A DNA stretch of 64,000 nucleotides from Marinobacter arenosus (GCF_019264345.1 NZ_JAHVAO010000001.1:682001-746000), one strand, 5' to 3'; counted from the stretch's first letter, positions 47,189-57,975 are shown. Numbers and translations: made by a program. Notes: generated by a model from the letters alone, not told the origin.

Positions 47189-48883
47189 TCAGGCATCAAC
47201 CGTGTCCGGCCTCGTTTCAGCGGCCCGCATTTCAGTTCCCACGACCTGTGCAACGGCCGAAAACAGCGCCTGAAGGGTTGCTGAGGTCGTATCTTCTGCC
47301 AGCGCCGCCGCGCTGCAATGCTGCCCTCCCGCCATCAGACGGATGCACGCCAGCGCGTTCGCGTTTGTGCCCTCGCCGAGCGCGAACTCGTCATAAGCCT
47401 CAACCGCTATCGAAATACCGAACTGACGCTCCAGAGCATCAGACACCGCCTCGACGGCACCCAATCCACGCCCTTTAAGGGACCGCTCTGTTGTACCGGA
47501 GCCCACGGTAACGTCAGCTTGTACGCCCTCGGAATCGCGATGCAGATCGTAAGCGCGCAACGCCCAGTCGTCATGGACCTTCAGGTAGCGTTCTTCGAAC
47601 AACCGATGGATAGTGAGGGAATCGATTTCCCCGCCGTTGGTTTCCGCTTCCTTCTGCACCATCTTTGAGAACTCAATCTGCAACCAGCGCGGCAGACTGA
47701 TGTTGTAATCACGCTCCAGCACGTAGGCCACCCCACCCTTGCCGGACTGACTGTTGATTCGCACCACTTCCTCGTAGCGACGCCCAATATCGAACGGGTC
47801 GATAGGCAGGTAGGCAACGTTCCAGAGCTCACCTGGTTCCCGCCGGGCCAGGCACTTGCGAATAGCATCCTGATGGCTACCGGAGAATGCGGTGAAGACC
47901 AGTTCTCCGGCATAGGGGTGACGGGGATGCGTTGAAATCTCGGTACAGGCTTCAACCACCTCGGTGATCTCGGCCATTCCCGACAGATCAAGAGTCGGAT
48001 CGATACCCTGGGAGTACAGATTCATGGCCATGGTAACCAGGTCCATGTTTCCGGTGCGCTCACCGTTGCCCATCAGAGTACCTTCTACTCGATCAGCCCC
48101 CGCCATGACCGCCAACTCGGCAGCAGCGACAGCGCAGCCACGGTCATTGTGAGTATGCACACTGATACTCAGGTGCTCGCGGCGCTGAATGTTGTCGCAG
48201 ATCCATTCAATCTGGTCAGCAAACACGTTTGGTGTTGCCATTTCGACGGTCGCGGGCAAATTGATAATGACCGGCTGCCCCTGATCCGGCCGCCAGACCT
48301 CAGTAACCGCATCCACCACCTCGGCCGCAAAATCCAGCTCGGTGCCGGTGAAACTTTCGGGGGAATACTGGAACGTCCATTCGGTCTCCGGGTGTCGGGC
48401 GGCAATCTCACGTACCAGTCTGGCGCCGTTCACCGCAATGTCCCTGATTCCCGCACGATCAAGCCCGAACACCTGCTCCCGCTGAACCGTCGAGGTGGAG
48501 TTGTAGACGTGAACGATGGCGCGTTTGGCGCCTTTCAATGCCTCGTAAGTGCGCTCGATCAGCTCCGGACGGGCCTGGGTCAGAACCTGGATCTTCACAT
48601 CATCGGGGATACGGTTCTCGTCGATCAGCTTCCGGCAGAAATCAAAGTCGGGCTGGCTCGCGGCCGGAAACCCAATTTCAATTTCCTTGAAACCAAGCTT
48701 GACCAGCAGATCGAACAATCGTTGTTTCTGGGCCACCGTCATCGGCTTGACCAAAGCCTGATTACCATCACGAAGATCAACCGCGCACCAAGTCGGCGCC
48801 TTGTCGATAACCTTGTCAGGCCAACGGCGATCGGTCTTGCCAACGGGCTTGAAAGCAACGTACTTGCGGTAATCAAAAGCCAT
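47189..48883 (-). CDS. leuA: 2-isopropylmalate synthase
   Basis: A 564-residue enzyme of the longer LeuA type. The DRE-TIM barrel signature is VDLRDGNQALVKPM, the metal motif is SVHTHNDRGCAVAAAE, and the C-terminal regulatory domain (about 430-564) would bind leucine. It condenses acetyl-CoA with 2-oxoisovalerate in leucine synthesis. The ATG 48883 has AAGGA 9 bases upstream. It is divergent to an Lrp-type regulator. Confidence 0.96.
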   Translation of the reverse strand: MAFDYRKYVAFKPVGKTDRRWPDKVIDKAPTWCAVDLRDGNQALVKPMTVAQKQRLFDLLVKLGFKEIEIGFPAASQPDFDFCRKLIDENRIPDDVKIQVLTQARPELIERTYEALKGAKRAIVHVYNSTSTVQREQVFGLDRAGIRDIAVNGARLVREIAARHPETEWTFQYSPESFTGTELDFAAEVVDAVTEVWRPDQGQPVIINLPATVEMATPNVFADQIEWICDNIQRREHLSISVHTHNDRGCAVAAAELAVMAGADRVEGTLMGNGERTGNMDLVTMAMNLYSQGIDPTLDLSGMAEITEVVEACTEISTHPRHPYAGELVFTAFSGSHQDAIRKCLARREPGELWNVAYLPIDPFDIGRRYEEVVRINSQSGKGGVAYVLERDYNISLPRWLQIEFSKMVQKEAETNGGEIDSLTIHRLFEERYLKVHDDWALRAYDLHRDSEGVQADVTVGSGTTERSLKGRGLGAVEAVSDALERQFGISIAVEAYDEFALGEGTNANALACIRLMAGGQHCSAAALAEDTTSATLQALFSAVAQVVGTEMRAAETRPDTVDA

Positions 48884-48963
48884 TTCAGTCAATCCTTGCG
48901 GTTTCGGGTGGAGAGTCTTGCAACAGTTTTAATAGGTTAACGTCAAAACGCGAGCATATGATT

Positions 48964-48993
48964 GCTATTTTAGTCGCTCAGCACTATTTTTAG
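48964..48993. promoter_or_regulatory. AT-rich divergent control region with a direct repeat (leuA / Lrp-type gene)
   Basis: CTATTTTAG at 48965-48973 is repeated as CTATTTTTAG at 48984-48993, about 19-20 bases apart (two helical turns). The gap lies between divergent leuA and the Lrp/AsnC regulator. It is a fitting place for Lrp-type binding, but no binding is shown. Confidence 0.35.
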
Positions 48994-49031
48994 CTACATT
49001 CTGCCTAACTTAAAATTACGATTGGCATTTT

Positions 49032-49529
49032 ATGGCTAAAAACCCGGAAAGACTTATTAAAATCGACAAAACCGACCGCCGCATTCTCGAGCAGGTGCAA
49101 CAGAATGGCTCGCTGACCAATCAGGAACTGGCTGACAAAGTTGGCCTTTCACCCTCACCCTGCCTTCGCCGCGTCCGGGCTCTTGAAGATGCAGGCATCA
49201 TCGTCCGCACCGTCACCATTCTGGATCACAAGAAGCTGGGCCTGTCGCTCACCGCCATCATCCTGATCGGCATGGACCGACACACACCGGAACGGTTCTC
49301 CGCCTTCGAAGAGCAGGTGGCCCAATACCCCGAGGTCCAGGAATGTTACCTCATCACGGGTCAGGACGCGGACTACATGCTGAAGGTTGTCGTGCCTGAC
49401 ATGGATCATTACCACCATTTCCTCCTGAACCGCATTACTCGGATTCAGGGGGTGAGTGGTGTGCATTCCAGCTTTGTGCTCAGAAGAGTCATTGACAGCA
49501 CGGCGTTGCCCCTGGGATACCTGACCTGA
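49032..49529 (+). CDS. Lrp/AsnC-family transcriptional regulator
   Basis: A 165-residue regulator with an N-terminal HTH (LTNQELADKVGLSPSPCLRRVRALEDAGI) and a C-terminal RAM/ligand domain (ECYLITGQDADYMLKVVVPD). It ends in ALPLGYLT, close to Lrp. It is likely to respond to leucine or another amino acid and is divergently placed to leuA, so it may regulate it. This may be a specialised paralogue and not the global Lrp. Confidence 0.88.
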   Translation: MAKNPERLIKIDKTDRRILEQVQQNGSLTNQELADKVGLSPSPCLRRVRALEDAGIIVRTVTILDHKKLGLSLTAIILIGMDRHTPERFSAFEEQVAQYPEVQECYLITGQDADYMLKVVVPDMDHYHHFLLNRITRIQGVSGVHSSFVLRRVIDSTALPLGYLT

Positions 49530-49738
49530 CAGCACGACTTCGCCGCTCAGGCCTTCCCAATGCCATGACGACAACAGCGCCTGCCCGTTTCCTCACTCGC
49601 CATCTGTACCTCGACAGGCTGGCTCCGTACAATAACGACCTCTTTACGACAAATAGAGCCTATGCCGGCTGCAGCGGCCTACTGGCCGCCGATCGAATAG
49701 GCTGACAATCCCCTGATCTGAACCAAACGGAAGACACG

Positions 49739-51472
49739 ATGCGAGCAAGCCGCTATCTGATTGCGACCCAGAAAGAGACACCGGCAGACGCCGAGATTAT
49801 CAGCCACCAGCTCATGCTGCGTGCCGGCATGATCCGCAAGCTTGCGGCCGGACTCTACACCTGGCTGCCAATGGGCTTGCGGACCCTGCGTAAGGTTGAG
49901 CGAATTGTTCGCGAAGAAATGGACAAGAGCGGAGGCCAGGAAGTCCTGATGCCAGCGGTTCAGCCAGCGGAGTTGTGGCAGGAGTCCGGACGCTGGACCC
50001 AGTACGGCGGCGAATTGCTTCGCATGCATGACCGCCATGGGCGGGATTTCTGTTTTGGTCCGACCCACGAAGAAGTCATCACCGACCTGATCCGAAACGA
50101 GCTGAACAGCTACAAGGAACTGCCGGCCAACTTCTACCAGATCCAGACCAAGTTCCGTGACGAGCGCAGGCCCCGCTTCGGCGTCATGCGGGCTCGTGAG
50201 TTCGTCATGAAAGACGCCTACTCGTTTCATCTCAATGGCGAGTCGCTGGACGAAACCTACCAGATTATGCACCGCACTTACTGCGCCATCTTTGATCGCC
50301 TGGGTCTGGATTACCGGCCGGTTCAGGCCGATTCCGGGGCCATCGGCGGCAGTGCGTCCCACGAATTCCACGTGCTGGCCTCCTCGGGCGAGGACGACAT
50401 CGTGTTCAGCACCGACAGCAGCTATGCCGCCAATATCGAGAAGGCCGAGGCGGTCGCACCAACTGGCGAACGCGCAGCCCCGTCCGAGGAACTGAAAGAA
50501 GTTTCGACGCCGGGTCAACGCACGATTGACGCCATTTCCGAATTCCTTGGCGTTGATGCCACCCGCACGGTCAAAACCCTGCTGGTTAAAGCTGAGGCCG
50601 ACGAAGAGGAAGAAGCGGGTCTGGTTGCCCTGATCCTGCGTGGTGATCACAGCCTGAACGAGATCAAGGCTGAAAACCTGGCCGGCGTTGCCGAGCCGCT
50701 GACCATGGCCACCGATGAGGAAATCGAGAAAGCCGTCGGCTGCAAGGCCGGCTCAATCGGGCCGGTGAACCTGAATGTGCCCATTGTGGTTGATCGCAGT
50801 GCGGCTCATCTGGCCGATTTCGTCTGCGGCGCCAACAAGGACGACTTCCACCTGACCGGTGTGAACTGGGATCGTGACGTACCGCTTACCCGGATCGAAG
50901 ACATCCGCAACGTGGTGGAGGGCGATCCGAGCCCCGATGGTCAGGGTACCCTGGAAATCCGCCGCGGTATCGAGGTCGGCCACATCTTCAAGCTCGGCAA
51001 CAAATACAGCCAGGCCATGAACGCAACCGTACTCGATGAGAACGGCAAGAGCGTCGTCATGGAGATGGGCTGCTATGGCATTGGGGTATCCCGAATCGTC
51101 GCCGCGTCCATTGAACAGAATCACGATGAGAAGGGCATTATCTGGCCAGATGCCATTGCCCCCTTCCAGGTCGCCATTGTGACGCTGAATGCGCACAAGT
51201 CGGCCCCCGTTGCTGAAGCTGGGGAAAAACTCTACGAACAGCTCCGCCAGGCGGGATACGACGTGCTTCTGGATGATCGCAATGAGCGACCGGGCGTCAA
51301 GTTCGCCGACATGGAGCTGATCGGCATTCCTCACCGGTTCGTGGTCTCCGATCGCGGCCTGGCCGCTGGCACGCTCGAATACAAAGGACGCCGGGATGCC
51401 GACAAGCAGGATATTCCGGTAGCCGAAGCCCTGCCCTTCCTGATCAATGCGTCACCACGCAAGGGGCTGTGA
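49739..51472 (+). CDS. proS: Proline--tRNA ligase
   Basis: A 577-residue class II synthetase of the bacterial (prokaryote) type. Features are the N-terminal motif [20 protein letters not shown], motif 2 ([20 protein letters not shown]), the editing INS domain in the centre (about 230-400), motif 3 ([20 protein letters not shown]) and a C-terminal anticodon-binding domain. The ribosome site is AACGGAAG-type. It is alone on its strand here, followed by murB from the other side. Confidence 0.97.
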   Translation: MRASRYLIATQKETPADAEIISHQLMLRAGMIRKLAAGLYTWLPMGLRTLRKVERIVREEMDKSGGQEVLMPAVQPAELWQESGRWTQYGGELLRMHDRHGRDFCFGPTHEEVITDLIRNELNSYKELPANFYQIQTKFRDERRPRFGVMRAREFVMKDAYSFHLNGESLDETYQIMHRTYCAIFDRLGLDYRPVQADSGAIGGSASHEFHVLASSGEDDIVFSTDSSYAANIEKAEAVAPTGERAAPSEELKEVSTPGQRTIDAISEFLGVDATRTVKTLLVKAEADEEEEAGLVALILRGDHSLNEIKAENLAGVAEPLTMATDEEIEKAVGCKAGSIGPVNLNVPIVVDRSAAHLADFVCGANKDDFHLTGVNWDRDVPLTRIEDIRNVVEGDPSPDGQGTLEIRRGIEVGHIFKLGNKYSQAMNATVLDENGKSVVMEMGCYGIGVSRIVAASIEQNHDEKGIIWPDAIAPFQVAIVTLNAHKSAPVAEAGEKLYEQLRQAGYDVLLDDRNERPGVKFADMELIGIPHRFVVSDRGLAAGTLEYKGRRDADKQDIPVAEALPFLINASPRKGL

Positions 51473-51492
51473 TAGCGGGCCAGGTGACGTTT

Positions 51493-51515
51493 GGGTAGGC
51501 GATTGCCGCCTACCC
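51493..51515. terminator. Hairpin at the proS/murB junction
   Basis: GGGTAGGC, 7-base loop, GCCTACCC lies 20 bases after the proS stop and overlaps the murB stop codon. The T run is missing, so termination would be weak; it may protect both mRNA ends. Confidence 0.35.
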
Positions 51516-52553
51516 TGATTCACCGCCCTGGCCTACAACGCCCGGCTCCATCTCAAGCTCAACGCCGAATTTGGCCTTCACCGTTTCCCGTATTTTTTCG
51601 GCCAGTTCCAGGATATCCCGCCCGGTACCGCCGGAATGGTTGATGAGCACCAGTGCCTGGCGATTATGAACACCGACCCGCTGGTTCCGGAACCCTTTCC
51701 AACCGCACTGATCAATCAGCCACGCAGCCGCGAGTTTCACGCCCCTGGGCTGTGTGTAGCCAACAATATCCGGATAAGTAGTCTGCAGGCGTTCATAATC
51801 GGATACTGCAACCACGGGATTTTTGAAGAAACTGCCAGCATTGGGAATGAGGTTCGGGTCGGGCAGCTTGCGACGGCGAATGGCCATGATTGCCTCGGCA
51901 ACATCAATGACGCTGAGCGCCGCCCGGTCGCGATCACCGAGATACTCCTCCAGATCCCGGTAACCCAATTGCAGCGGCGTGTCTCTCGACAGTCTCAGGC
52001 GAACCTCAATGATGGCGTATCGCCCCGGAGACTGCTTGAACAGACTGTCCCGGTACGCAAAACCGCATTCTTCATTGCGCAGGCTAACCACCTCACCGTT
52101 CCGGCGGTCCAGCGCGGTAACAGACTCCAGCGTGTCGCATAATTCGACACCATACGCACCGATATTCTGTACCGGCGCAGCGCCAGCCGTACCCGGGATC
52201 AGAGCCAGGTTCTCGATGCCCCTGTAACCTGCTCGGGCGGCATAAATCACCGCCTCGTGCCAGTTTTCGCCGGCGCCAAGGACCAGCGTCGCCTCATGAT
52301 TCCGGGCCTCTTCCCAGTAGCGACCGGGAACACACATCCGGATGACCAACCCACTGAAATCGCCATTGAAGACAAGATTACTGCCTCCGCCCAGAATGAG
52401 CACACCGAGGCTCTTGGCTTCAGCCCAGGCAAGCGCTGCCTTCAACTCGGCCGCATCGTGCACTTCCCAGTAGAAGCGGGCAACGGCTGGCACATGGAGC
52501 GTATTGAGATCGCCAAGCTCCACGTGTTCTCTGGGTTCCGCTGTCAGGCTCAA
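51510..52553 (-). CDS. murB: UDP-N-acetylenolpyruvoylglucosamine reductase
   Basis: A 347-residue FAD enzyme (type I, as in E. coli). The FAD site contains SLGVLILGGGSNLVF near residue 50, followed by IENLALIPGTAGAAPVQNIGAYGVE, and the C-terminal NAGSFFKNP has the catalytic Ser. It reduces UDP-GlcNAc-enolpyruvate to UDP-MurNAc with NADPH. It overlaps the next gene upstream by 4 bases, a coupled operon of envelope genes. Confidence 0.96.
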   Translation of the reverse strand: MSLTAEPREHVELGDLNTLHVPAVARFYWEVHDAAELKAALAWAEAKSLGVLILGGGSNLVFNGDFSGLVIRMCVPGRYWEEARNHEATLVLGAGENWHEAVIYAARAGYRGIENLALIPGTAGAAPVQNIGAYGVELCDTLESVTALDRRNGEVVSLRNEECGFAYRDSLFKQSPGRYAIIEVRLRLSRDTPLQLGYRDLEEYLGDRDRAALSVIDVAEAIMAIRRRKLPDPNLIPNAGSFFKNPVVAVSDYERLQTTYPDIVGYTQPRGVKLAAAWLIDQCGWKGFRNQRVGVHNRQALVLINHSGGTGRDILELAEKIRETVKAKFGVELEMEPGVVGQGGESG

Positions 52554-53029
52554 GCCAGGCGCTCCCGGATCTCGGCCAGCAACCCTTCCCCGGCCTCATG
52601 GATAAGATCCAGAACGAACTCGAACCCCTCTTCACCGCCATAATAGGGGTCAGGCACCTCCTGATGCGTGGACCGCCCATAACTCAGGAACAGGGCGGGA
52701 CGGGTTCCGCCATTTTGACGCCAGACATCGGTAACGTCCGACAGGTTTTGCCGGTCCATCACCAGCACGTAATCAAAATTGTCGAGATCATGGGCCGCGA
52801 ACTGGCGGGCTCGCAAGTTGCTGATGTCAACACCACGCTTACGGGCCGCCTGGGCGGCCCGGGCATCAGGAGCCTTACCAATGTGCCAGTGGCCAGTGCC
52901 GCAGGAATCAATCTCGATCCGGTCAGCCAGACCCGACTCTGTGACCAGGGCACGGAACACCCCCTCGGCACTGGGCGATCGACAGATATTCCCCAGACAA
53001 ACGAACAGAACCCTAACCCGCTGAGTCAT
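52550..53029 (-). CDS. Low-molecular-weight protein-tyrosine phosphatase
   Basis: A 159-residue phosphatase with the P-loop [14 protein letters not shown] at the N terminus (Cys11, Arg17) and the acid loop [11 protein letters not shown]. It removes phosphate from tyrosine kinases or other targets; in envelope regions such enzymes often regulate polysaccharide synthesis. It overlaps kdsB by 17 bases and murB by 4. Confidence 0.93.
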   Translation of the reverse strand: MTQRVRVLFVCLGNICRSPSAEGVFRALVTESGLADRIEIDSCGTGHWHIGKAPDARAAQAARKRGVDISNLRARQFAAHDLDNFDYVLVMDRQNLSDVTDVWRQNGGTRPALFLSYGRSTHQEVPDPYYGGEEGFEFVLDLIHEAGEGLLAEIRERLA

Positions 53030-53813
53030 TGCCCCTCCCCGTTCTCAAACAAGCCCTGATCCGCTCAAGATCTGCCTCGGTATCCACGCCGGCGGGTGGC
53101 TTTTCCGCGGCCACGTCCACATGGATACGGGCCCCGTTATAGAGAGCCCTGAGCTGCTCCAGCGACTCGACTCGCTCCGTCGGAGCCGGAGCCCAGCTCA
53201 CGAACTGACCGAGTACGCTGGCGCGGTAGCCATAGATCCCGATGTGGCGGAAGTACCCGACGCCATCGGGAAGAGAGACGTCTGCCCCGGCCAGCGGATT
53301 GCCATCCTGCCAACGGTCTCGGGCCCAGGGAATTGGCGCCCGGCTGAAATAATGAGCCATGCCCTGATGATCAAAGACAACCTTGACCACATTGGGGTTG
53401 AAGACGTGCTCAACATCGTGGATGCGCTCGCAGAGTGTGGCAATGGCGGCGTCGGGATAGCGTTCGAGATTGTCCGCAACCTGGTTGATCAGGGCTGGAG
53501 GGATCAGTGGTTCATCACCCTGAACATTCACGACCCGGTGATCCGGGTCGAAGTCCAGTTTTCTCGCCACTTCCGCCAGCCGATCGGTACCACTGGCATG
53601 ATCGGGCGACGTCAGCACCACCTCTGCACCGAAGCGTTCACAAGCCGACCGGATGCGTTCATCATCCGTTGCGACCACCACCCGATCCGCGCGGCTTTCC
53701 TGGGCGCGTTCATAGACATGCTGCACCATGGGCTTACCGGCAATTTCTGCCAGGGGCTTCCCGGGCAAGCGACTGGACGCGTAACGGGCCGGAATGACGA
53801 CTGTAAAAGACAT
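53013..53813 (-). CDS. kdsB: 3-deoxy-manno-octulosonate cytidylyltransferase
   Basis: A 266-residue enzyme that makes CMP-Kdo for the LPS inner core. Signatures are [29 protein letters not shown] and [13 protein letters not shown]. The length is somewhat above the usual 250. It overlaps the phosphatase gene and follows the Trm112-like gene by 24 bases. It belongs to the lpxK-kdsB group. Confidence 0.96.
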   Translation of the reverse strand: MSFTVVIPARYASSRLPGKPLAEIAGKPMVQHVYERAQESRADRVVVATDDERIRSACERFGAEVVLTSPDHASGTDRLAEVARKLDFDPDHRVVNVQGDEPLIPPALINQVADNLERYPDAAIATLCERIHDVEHVFNPNVVKVVFDHQGMAHYFSRAPIPWARDRWQDGNPLAGADVSLPDGVGYFRHIGIYGYRASVLGQFVSWAPAPTERVESLEQLRALYNGARIHVDVAAEKPPAGVDTEADLERIRACLRTGRGNDSAG

Positions 53814-53837
53814 GGACAGGAATCCTGAGCTGGTGGT

Positions 53838-54026
53838 TTACCGTTTATCGAGACGCTCATCGGTCGTGAGTGTCCGGGCTTCACTCGCCAACATGACCGG
53901 AATCCCCTCACGGATCGGAAAGGCCATGGCATCCTGAAAGCAGAGGAGCTCGGTGCGAGCATCGTTCAGTTTCAGATCGCCTTTGCAGACCGGGCAAGCC
54001 AGCATCGCCAGCAGTTTTTTATCCAT
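53838..54026 (-). CDS. Trm112-like (UPF0434/YcaR) small protein
   Basis: A 62-residue protein with [12 protein letters not shown] at the N terminus and the IREGIPVML motif. It is the YcaR/UPF0434 family found between lpxK and kdsB in many gammaproteobacteria. The exact function is unknown. It has a zinc-finger-like Cys pair at the N terminus and only one more Cys. Confidence 0.92.
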   Translation of the reverse strand: MDKKLLAMLACPVCKGDLKLNDARTELLCFQDAMAFPIREGIPVMLASEARTLTTDERLDKR

Positions 54027-54045
54027 GATGTTTTCTCACCAACGT

Positions 54046-55074
54046 TTAAGAGATTATCTGTTCGGTACGCTGCCGGATTCGGGCGAGCAGCGAGGCGATG
54101 AATTCCGGGGCAAGGCGGGCCTGAACGGAAAATACCCAGGCGTTGTCAGACGCAAAGCCCTGGCACTTCACCGCGTCCTTGGCCGTCATCACTATCCACT
54201 GGCCATTCTCTGCTTCCAGGTCACCGGCTTTGAAATCATGATGATCCGGAAAAGGCACGCCTTCCACAACCGCTCCGAGACCCCGTAGTGTATCGAAAAA
54301 CCGCCCGGGATTTCCGATTCCAGCCACAGCCCGCACGGACTGCCCCTCAAGATCACTCAGCGGGCGAGATTCTCCGGTAATCAGGTTGGTCAGCGAGGAC
54401 GGTTCCAGCGCCATGGTGTAAATCTGCGGATGCTCAATGCCCTGAAACGATTCGATGCGGCTGCCAGCCTCAAATTCACCGCCATTGACGACGACAAAAT
54501 CCACTGAAGACAGGCGTGAGGCAGGTTCGCGAAGGGGGCCGACTGGAATGACCGAGCCATTACCCATACCACGGGCACCGTCAAAGACAGCGATCTCCAC
54601 GTCTCTGGGAAGCGCGTAGTGCTGCAGGCCGTCATCGCAGATCAGGATATCTCCAAGGCCCTGTTTGAGAGCCCAGGCTGCGCCACGTCGGCGCTGGGGA
54701 TCCACCACGACCGGAACACCGGTCGTCCGGGCAAGCATGACCGGCTCATCGCCCGCCTGCGCCGGATCGCTGTGCCCGTCCACCAGCAACGGATACTGGG
54801 CTGAGTTGCCACCGTAGCCCCGACTGAGCACCACCGGTCGCCACCCGGCAGCGCGAAACTCAGTGACCAAAAGAGCGGTCAGCGGGGATTTTCCGGTGCC
54901 GCCGGCGGTGATGTTGCCAACCACCACCACGGGGACGGGCACCACCTCATTCCTGAACTCCCAGGCCTTCCGCCGGCGAGAGGCTGCAACCGCCTGATAG
55001 ATCCAACTCAAAGGAGCAAGGAACCGCAAGGGACGACCCTTGCCGTACCAGAGCCGGTCAATCAGGGAACTCAT
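54046..55074 (-). CDS. lpxK: Tetraacyldisaccharide 4'-kinase
   Basis: A 342-residue membrane-bound P-loop kinase with the ATP site VVVGNITAGGTGKSPLTALL and a single N-terminal hydrophobic segment. It phosphorylates the 4' position of lipid A disaccharide. It overlaps msbA by 4 bases and precedes the Trm112-like gene and kdsB, a conserved LPS gene order. Confidence 0.96.
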   Translation of the reverse strand: MSSLIDRLWYGKGRPLRFLAPLSWIYQAVAASRRRKAWEFRNEVVPVPVVVVGNITAGGTGKSPLTALLVTEFRAAGWRPVVLSRGYGGNSAQYPLLVDGHSDPAQAGDEPVMLARTTGVPVVVDPQRRRGAAWALKQGLGDILICDDGLQHYALPRDVEIAVFDGARGMGNGSVIPVGPLREPASRLSSVDFVVVNGGEFEAGSRIESFQGIEHPQIYTMALEPSSLTNLITGESRPLSDLEGQSVRAVAGIGNPGRFFDTLRGLGAVVEGVPFPDHHDFKAGDLEAENGQWIVMTAKDAVKCQGFASDNAWVFSVQARLAPEFIASLLARIRQRTEQIIS

Positions 55075-56849
55075 GCCGATTCGCTGAACTGCATCTGGTG
55101 CAACTGGGCGTATGCGCCGCCCGCCGCAAGCAACTCTTCGTGCCGACCCGACTCCACGATACGACCGTTATCCATAACCAGTATCCGGTCCGCTTTCTCG
55201 ATCGTGGACAGGCGGTGAGCAATCACAAGCGTGGTCCGGCCTTCCATCACCGTTTCCAACGCCTCCTGAATATGACGCTCGGATTCCGTATCGAGGGCCG
55301 ACGTCGCCTCGTCAAGAATCAACAACGGCGCATCTTTCAGCAGTGCGCGGGCAATCGCAAGACGCTGGCGCTGACCACCGGATAGCATGACGCCATTATC
55401 ACCAATCATCGTGTCCAGTCCGTCGGGCATGCGGTCAATGAATTCCAGGGCATGGGCCTTGGCGGCCGCCTCGCGAATGTCATCGCGGGTACAGTTCCGA
55501 AGCGCACCGTAGGCGATGTTGGCGGCGATGGTGTCATTAAACAGCACGACATTCTGCGTCACCAGGGCAATCTGGGCCCGCAACGCCTTCAGGGAATAGT
55601 CTCGAAGGGAATGGTCATCAATCAGGATGTCGCCGCCGGTGTACTCATAGAAGCGCGGCAACAGACTGACCAGAGTCGATTTTCCGCTGCCCGACCGGCC
55701 AACAAGCGCCACGCTCTGCCCTGCGGGGATGGTCAGTGAAATGCCCTCCAGCACGTTGTCGAGCTGATCGCGGTACCGGAACGAGACATCCTCAAACCGG
55801 ATGCTGCCCTCGACCCTGGTCGGTGCAAAGGTGCCAGGATCCTGTTCCGGGCGCTCATCGATGGTTTCGAACACGTCGTATGCCGCAGCAACGCCCTTCT
55901 GGATCTTGGCATGAACCGACGTAACCTGCCGGATGGGCTTGGCCATGGTAGTCGCTGCAGTAATAAAGGCGACCAGCTGACCCGTTGTCATTTCACCGCG
56001 AATCTCCGGTGCAAGCATGGTCCAGACCAGAGCGGCGATGGCGATCGCCACCAGTACCTGGATAATAGGAACGCTGATCGCCTGGGTCGATGCCATCTTC
56101 AGGCTTTGCTTCAGATTGCGATCGTTGACTTCGCGAAAACGTTGCTGCTCATAGTCCTCGCCACCAAACGTCCGAACCACCCGGTAGCCGGCAATGGATT
56201 CTGACGCCACATGAGTTATGTCCCCCATGGAGCCCTGGATACGTTTGCTGATCTTCCGGAAACGCTTACTGGCATAACTGACGACGGCGCCGATAATGGG
56301 ACCGACAGCCAGGAAAATCAGTGTGAGCTTCCAGTTGGTGTACAACATAAAACCCATCAGCCCCACAATCGTCAGGCCTTCCCGAAGCGTGATGGTCACC
56401 GCATTGGTGGTCGCTTCGGCGACCTGCTCCACGTTGAACGTGAGCTTGGAAACCAGCCTACCGGCGGCGTTGTCGTCAAAATAGCGGGAGGGAAGGGTCA
56501 GCAGCCGATCAAAGACGTCATTGCGCAGGGCATTGATCACCTGCCGCCCGACGTAGTTGATGAAGTACTGACTCATGAACGTGCCCAGTCCACGAAAGGC
56601 GAACACCCCGACGATCACCAGCGTCAGCAGCAGACGGTTACCGTCTGTCGGGTTTTCAATGGCGGCAATGACATACTCCATGGCGGCCGCCATGCCCGTG
56701 GAAGCCGCGGCATAGATGACATTACCGACCACAGCCAGCGCGAACGCCAGCCAGAATGGTTTTACATACGCCAGCAATCGCTTGTACGTTTCCCAACTGC
56801 CGGAAGGTATTTCCGGAGCCGGCGTGGGAAGCGGCTCAGTGCTGCTCAC
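55071..56849 (-). CDS. msbA: Lipid A export ATP-binding/permease protein MsbA
   Basis: A 592-residue half-size ABC transporter. Six membrane segments lie in the N-terminal part (about 30-320), followed by an ATPase with Walker A VGRSGSGKSTLVSLL, signature LSGGQRQRLAIARAL and Walker B LLILDEATSALD. It flips lipid A-core across the inner membrane. It overlaps lpxK and exbD by 4 bases each. Confidence 0.96.
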   Translation of the reverse strand: MSSTEPLPTPAPEIPSGSWETYKRLLAYVKPFWLAFALAVVGNVIYAAASTGMAAAMEYVIAAIENPTDGNRLLLTLVIVGVFAFRGLGTFMSQYFINYVGRQVINALRNDVFDRLLTLPSRYFDDNAAGRLVSKLTFNVEQVAEATTNAVTITLREGLTIVGLMGFMLYTNWKLTLIFLAVGPIIGAVVSYASKRFRKISKRIQGSMGDITHVASESIAGYRVVRTFGGEDYEQQRFREVNDRNLKQSLKMASTQAISVPIIQVLVAIAIAALVWTMLAPEIRGEMTTGQLVAFITAATTMAKPIRQVTSVHAKIQKGVAAAYDVFETIDERPEQDPGTFAPTRVEGSIRFEDVSFRYRDQLDNVLEGISLTIPAGQSVALVGRSGSGKSTLVSLLPRFYEYTGGDILIDDHSLRDYSLKALRAQIALVTQNVVLFNDTIAANIAYGALRNCTRDDIREAAAKAHALEFIDRMPDGLDTMIGDNGVMLSGGQRQRLAIARALLKDAPLLILDEATSALDTESERHIQEALETVMEGRTTLVIAHRLSTIEKADRILVMDNGRIVESGRHEELLAAGGAYAQLHQMQFSESA

Positions 56850-57271
56850 GGGCTTTCAGCCTCCCGCTCGGTGGTGATGCTCAGCTTGGCAAACCCAAGC
56901 CTACCGGCAACATCCATAGCGCGCACCACAAATTCGTGAGGCGTACGGGCATCAGCAGTGATAATGAATGGCAGCGAATTATCGCCTTCGGCCAGCTCCC
57001 GAACGCCCCGCTCCAGAGTCTCACGGCGATTGTTGACCAGCGTCCGGTCGTTCAGGATGTATTGTCCCTCGGCATTGATCACCACGTCGATCTGTTTCAC
57101 CTCCGCTGGTGACGCCGGCTCGCCACTGGCTTCGGGCAGCTCGACCTGAAGATGGCTTTCTCGGGTAAAGGTGGTCGAAACCATGAAGAAAATCAGCAGC
57201 AGGAACACCACATCAATCAGTGGCGTCAGATCTACCGCGACTTCCTGACTTCTCTGGCGCTTGAACTTCAC
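56846..57271 (-). CDS. ExbD/TolR-family biopolymer transport protein
   Basis: A 141-residue protein with one N-terminal membrane helix bearing the proton-path Asp (VDLTPLIDVVFLLLIFFMV) and a periplasmic domain (FIITADARTPHEFVVRAMDVAG). It pairs with the ExbB-like protein encoded 5 bases upstream. It is a second proton motor, distinct from tolQR in this window. In Pseudomonas a similar pair lies at the same place next to msbA and comEC; its partner is unclear. Confidence 0.92.
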   Translation of the reverse strand: MKFKRQRSQEVAVDLTPLIDVVFLLLIFFMVSTTFTRESHLQVELPEASGEPASPAEVKQIDVVINAEGQYILNDRTLVNNRRETLERGVRELAEGDNSLPFIITADARTPHEFVVRAMDVAGRLGFAKLSITTEREAESP

Positions 57272-57276
57272 GGCGT

Positions 57277-57903
57277 TCAGGCTCCTTCCACGTCGATTTC
57301 GCGGTCTCCGTGGACAACCTCAACCAGCTTGATCGCTTCCTGTTCCATGCTGACCACCAGCTCGTCTACCCGACGCATAAAGTAGCGATGGGCAATCAGG
57401 GCTGGAATCGCAACGCTGAGTCCGGCGGCGGTCGTGATCAGCGCTTCGGAAATACCGCCCGCCAGATTGCCGGCATTGCCGACACCGGCCAGTTGAATCT
57501 CGGCGAAGACCTTGATCATACCAATGACCGTTCCCAGCAGCCCCAGCAGCGGCGTAATGGTCGCAACGGTACCCAGCGGGTTCAGGAACCGTTCAAGATC
57601 ATGGATCACCTGACTCGCTTCGTGCTCAATGCTTTCTTTCATGATCTCACGACCATGCTTGGCATTGAGCAGACCGCCGGCCAGAATCCGGCCCATGGGA
57701 GAGGACCCCTGGAGCGCTTTCAGCTTGCGGCCATTGAGCTCTTTCTTCTTTATCCAGCGCCACAACTCGTTGACGGTCTGGGCTGGAGCAACCCTGGATA
57801 CGCGCAGAGTCCAGAAACGCTCCATGATGATGGCTAGCGCCAGAATGGAACACGCAACAATTGGCACCATCAAAATGCCACCGGCTTTCAACAGCTCGAA
57901 CAC
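57277..57903 (-). CDS. MotA/TolQ/ExbB-family proton channel protein
   Basis: A 208-residue inner-membrane protein with three membrane segments. One is at the N terminus (about 8-27) and two in the C-terminal half, the second with the family text GGISEALITTAAGLSVAIPALIAHRY. It forms the channel for the ExbD-like protein. The TonB-type partner is not encoded here. Confidence 0.92.
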   Translation of the reverse strand: MFELLKAGGILMVPIVACSILALAIIMERFWTLRVSRVAPAQTVNELWRWIKKKELNGRKLKALQGSSPMGRILAGGLLNAKHGREIMKESIEHEASQVIHDLERFLNPLGTVATITPLLGLLGTVIGMIKVFAEIQLAGVGNAGNLAGGISEALITTAAGLSVAIPALIAHRYFMRRVDELVVSMEQEAIKLVEVVHGDREIDVEGA

Positions 57904-57975
57904 GCTCGGTCTCCCTGATAATTTACAAGCCGCGCTACTTTAGCATAGCTGCCGTTGGAGGCCACACCCGTTGTG